Origin: ZC4RG17 sp035304485
GTDB taxonomy: Bacteria > Actinomycetota > Acidimicrobiia > Spongiisociales > ZC4RG35
Length of the DNA: 6,400 nt
Assembly (NCBI GenBank): GCA_035304485.1
Contig: DATGPZ010000245.1
Span: 1-6,400, forward strand
Direction: 5' to 3'
Below are positions 5,319 through 6,400 of the stretch, piece after piece. Below the pieces are notes generated by a model, which saw only the letters and a program-made list of their open reading frames with translations, was not told where the DNA came from and did not search any database. Positions within the stretch are counted from its first letter, which is position 1; the number at the start of each line of letters is the position of its first letter. Position numbers and translations under genes: made by a program.

Positions 5319-6400
5319 ATGCCACTACACATCGACATACCGACCCGCGACCAAGTCAGCCGTCTCTTCGCCACCCTCGGCCCGACCTGTGTCTCGATCT
5401 ACCTGCCGACCGATCCCGCCAGTTCGGGACAGGCGGAGCGCATCGCCTTGAAGAACCTGGTAGCCGAAGCCGTGGACCAGCTCACCGAAGCCGATTCCGA
5501 CAAGCGCGAGGTGGCTGCTCTCGAAGAACAGTTCTCCGACCTGATCGGGGATGACGAGTTCTGGCGCTACAAGGCACGGAGTCTGGCGGTGTTCGCGACG
5601 CCCGACTGGCTCGTCACTTACCGACTCCCCAACCGTCTCAGCGAAATCGTGGACGTGGCGGACCGGTTCCATCTGAAGCCACTGCTGCGATCCATCACTT
5701 TCCCTCAGGCGGCTCTGGTCCTTGCCCTGTCTCAGAATTCGGTGCGGCTGTTGGAAGTGCTGCCTGAAGGTGGGCCGACGGAAGTCGAGATGGGTGAGCT
5801 GCCGCAAGGGGTGCTCGACGCAGTGCGCATCGTCCATGTGGACGACCGCTCTCCCCGCGGCAAGACTCAGAGCTCGGCGCCCGAACGCAGCCACCTCCGC
5901 ATCTACTGTCGGAGCATCGACGAAGCGGTCCGGGCGGCGATGGCGGCACAAGACGTCCCGCTGATCCTGGCGGCTGCCGAGCCACTCCAGTCGATGTATC
6001 GCTCGGTCAACACCTACCCCCATCTGGCCGACTCTGCGATCGACGGCAACCCCGAGAACACACCCGACACCGAGATCGCCGACCGCGCCCGCGCCATCCT
6101 CGACGAGATATACGCCGAGCAACTCGGCGACCTCCACGAACTGTACGACCAGCGGATGACCGAAGGCCGAGCCGACAACGACCTGGCGAACGTCGCCCGA
6201 GCAGCCACACTCGGTATGGTCGACACCCTCTTCGTCGATATCGACGCAGTGGTGCCCGGGTTCGTAGACGACGCCGGTGCGGTTGAGTTCGCCGAGGTGG
6301 ACGACGCCGCCGCCTACTCGGTGGTAGACGAGATAGCGCGACGAGTCTGGATGAACCGGGGAAGGGTCCTGGCCGTACGTCGCGATGACATCCCCGGTGG
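5319..6400 (+). CDS. baeRF-type protein (bacterial homologue of archaeo-eukaryotic release factors, family 3-like), 3' end outside window
   Basis: The frame starts at ATG 5319 behind a good ribosome binding site and stays open to the window edge, giving 360 residues. The pattern fits the bacterial eRF1/Pelota/Vms1-like (baeRF) proteins, best family 3: a V-S-I-Y-L-P-T opening strand (25-31), a region rich in A/L/E helices, then A-V-F-A-T-P and R-L-P-N, D-R-F-H-L-K-P-L-L-R (115-124), A-L-V-L-A-L-S, and a C-terminal L30e-like segment with L-G-M-V-D-T-L-F-V (298-306) and R-V-L-A-V-R-R-D-D-I-P-G near the edge. Relatives usually end soon after this D-x-x-P-G, so perhaps 10-20 residues are missing. 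No GGQ tripeptide is present in the visible part, so peptide release by the classic mechanism is unlikely. A role in ribosome rescue or translation quality control has been proposed for such families from comparative genomics; function here is unproven. Soluble and acidic, no signal peptide. Confidence 0.8.
   Translation, partial: MPLHIDIPTRDQVSRLFATLGPTCVSIYLPTDPASSGQAERIALKNLVAEAVDQLTEADSDKREVAALEEQFSDLIGDDEFWRYKARSLAVFATPDWLVTYRLPNRLSEIVDVADRFHLKPLLRSITFPQAALVLALSQNSVRLLEVLPEGGPTEVEMGELPQGVLDAVRIVHVDDRSPRGKTQSSAPERSHLRIYCRSIDEAVRAAMAAQDVPLILAAAEPLQSMYRSVNTYPHLADSAIDGNPENTPDTEIADRARAILDEIYAEQLGDLHELYDQRMTEGRADNDLANVARAATLGMVDTLFVDIDAVVPGFVDDAGAVEFAEVDDAAAYSVVDEIARRVWMNRGRVLAVRRDDIPG

Noticed and set aside
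5325..6137. 270-residue minus-strand frame opposite the baeRF gene
   Set aside because: No recognisable motif, whereas the plus strand has a good ribosome binding site and a continuous baeRF-like protein.
1..6400. tRNA, rRNA, CRISPR, insertion sequence or phage attachment features
   Set aside because: No clover-leaf-like segment, spaced direct repeats, transposase motifs or terminal repeats were seen on either strand; the only tandem repetition is the protein-level RCC1 pattern.

Overview
The window is a GC-rich piece of bacterial chromosome with all genes on the + strand. High GC, tight packing, a four-base stop/start overlap and the protein families present suggest an actinobacterium, possibly a marine or soil Acidimicrobiia-type lineage. 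This placement is inference; no rRNA or other phylogenetic marker is present.

Layout: (1) 1-2127, the 3' part of a large RCC1-repeat protein whose start lies upstream of the window. It carries four RCC1 units, an Ig-like spacer domain, and seven more RCC1 units. (2) 2128-2500, a 373-bp gap with no convincing gene. It holds a terminator-like hairpin and then a leader region with nested and mutually exclusive inverted repeats, one of which covers the ribosome binding site of the next gene. (3) 2501-3595, an octopine/nopaline-type (opine) dehydrogenase. (4) 3592-5229, a protein with an N-terminal cobalamin-binding domain fused to a large mutase-like region, overlapping the dehydrogenase by the ATGA arrangement. 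(5) 5230-5318, a short gap with a good ribosome binding site. (6) 5319-6400, a baeRF-type protein (bacterial homologue of archaeo-eukaryotic release factors) that runs off the right edge and probably lacks only its last residues.

How they may work together: the dehydrogenase and the B12 protein are almost certainly translated from one message. The simplest reading is a two-step amino-acid pathway in which a B12-dependent carbon-skeleton or amino-group rearrangement is paired with an NAD(P)-dependent (de)hydrogenation. Substrate and direction cannot be read from the sequence. This pair, with its possible translational switch in the leader, is the best candidate for an undescribed system. The RCC1 protein and the baeRF protein look like functionally separate neighbours.
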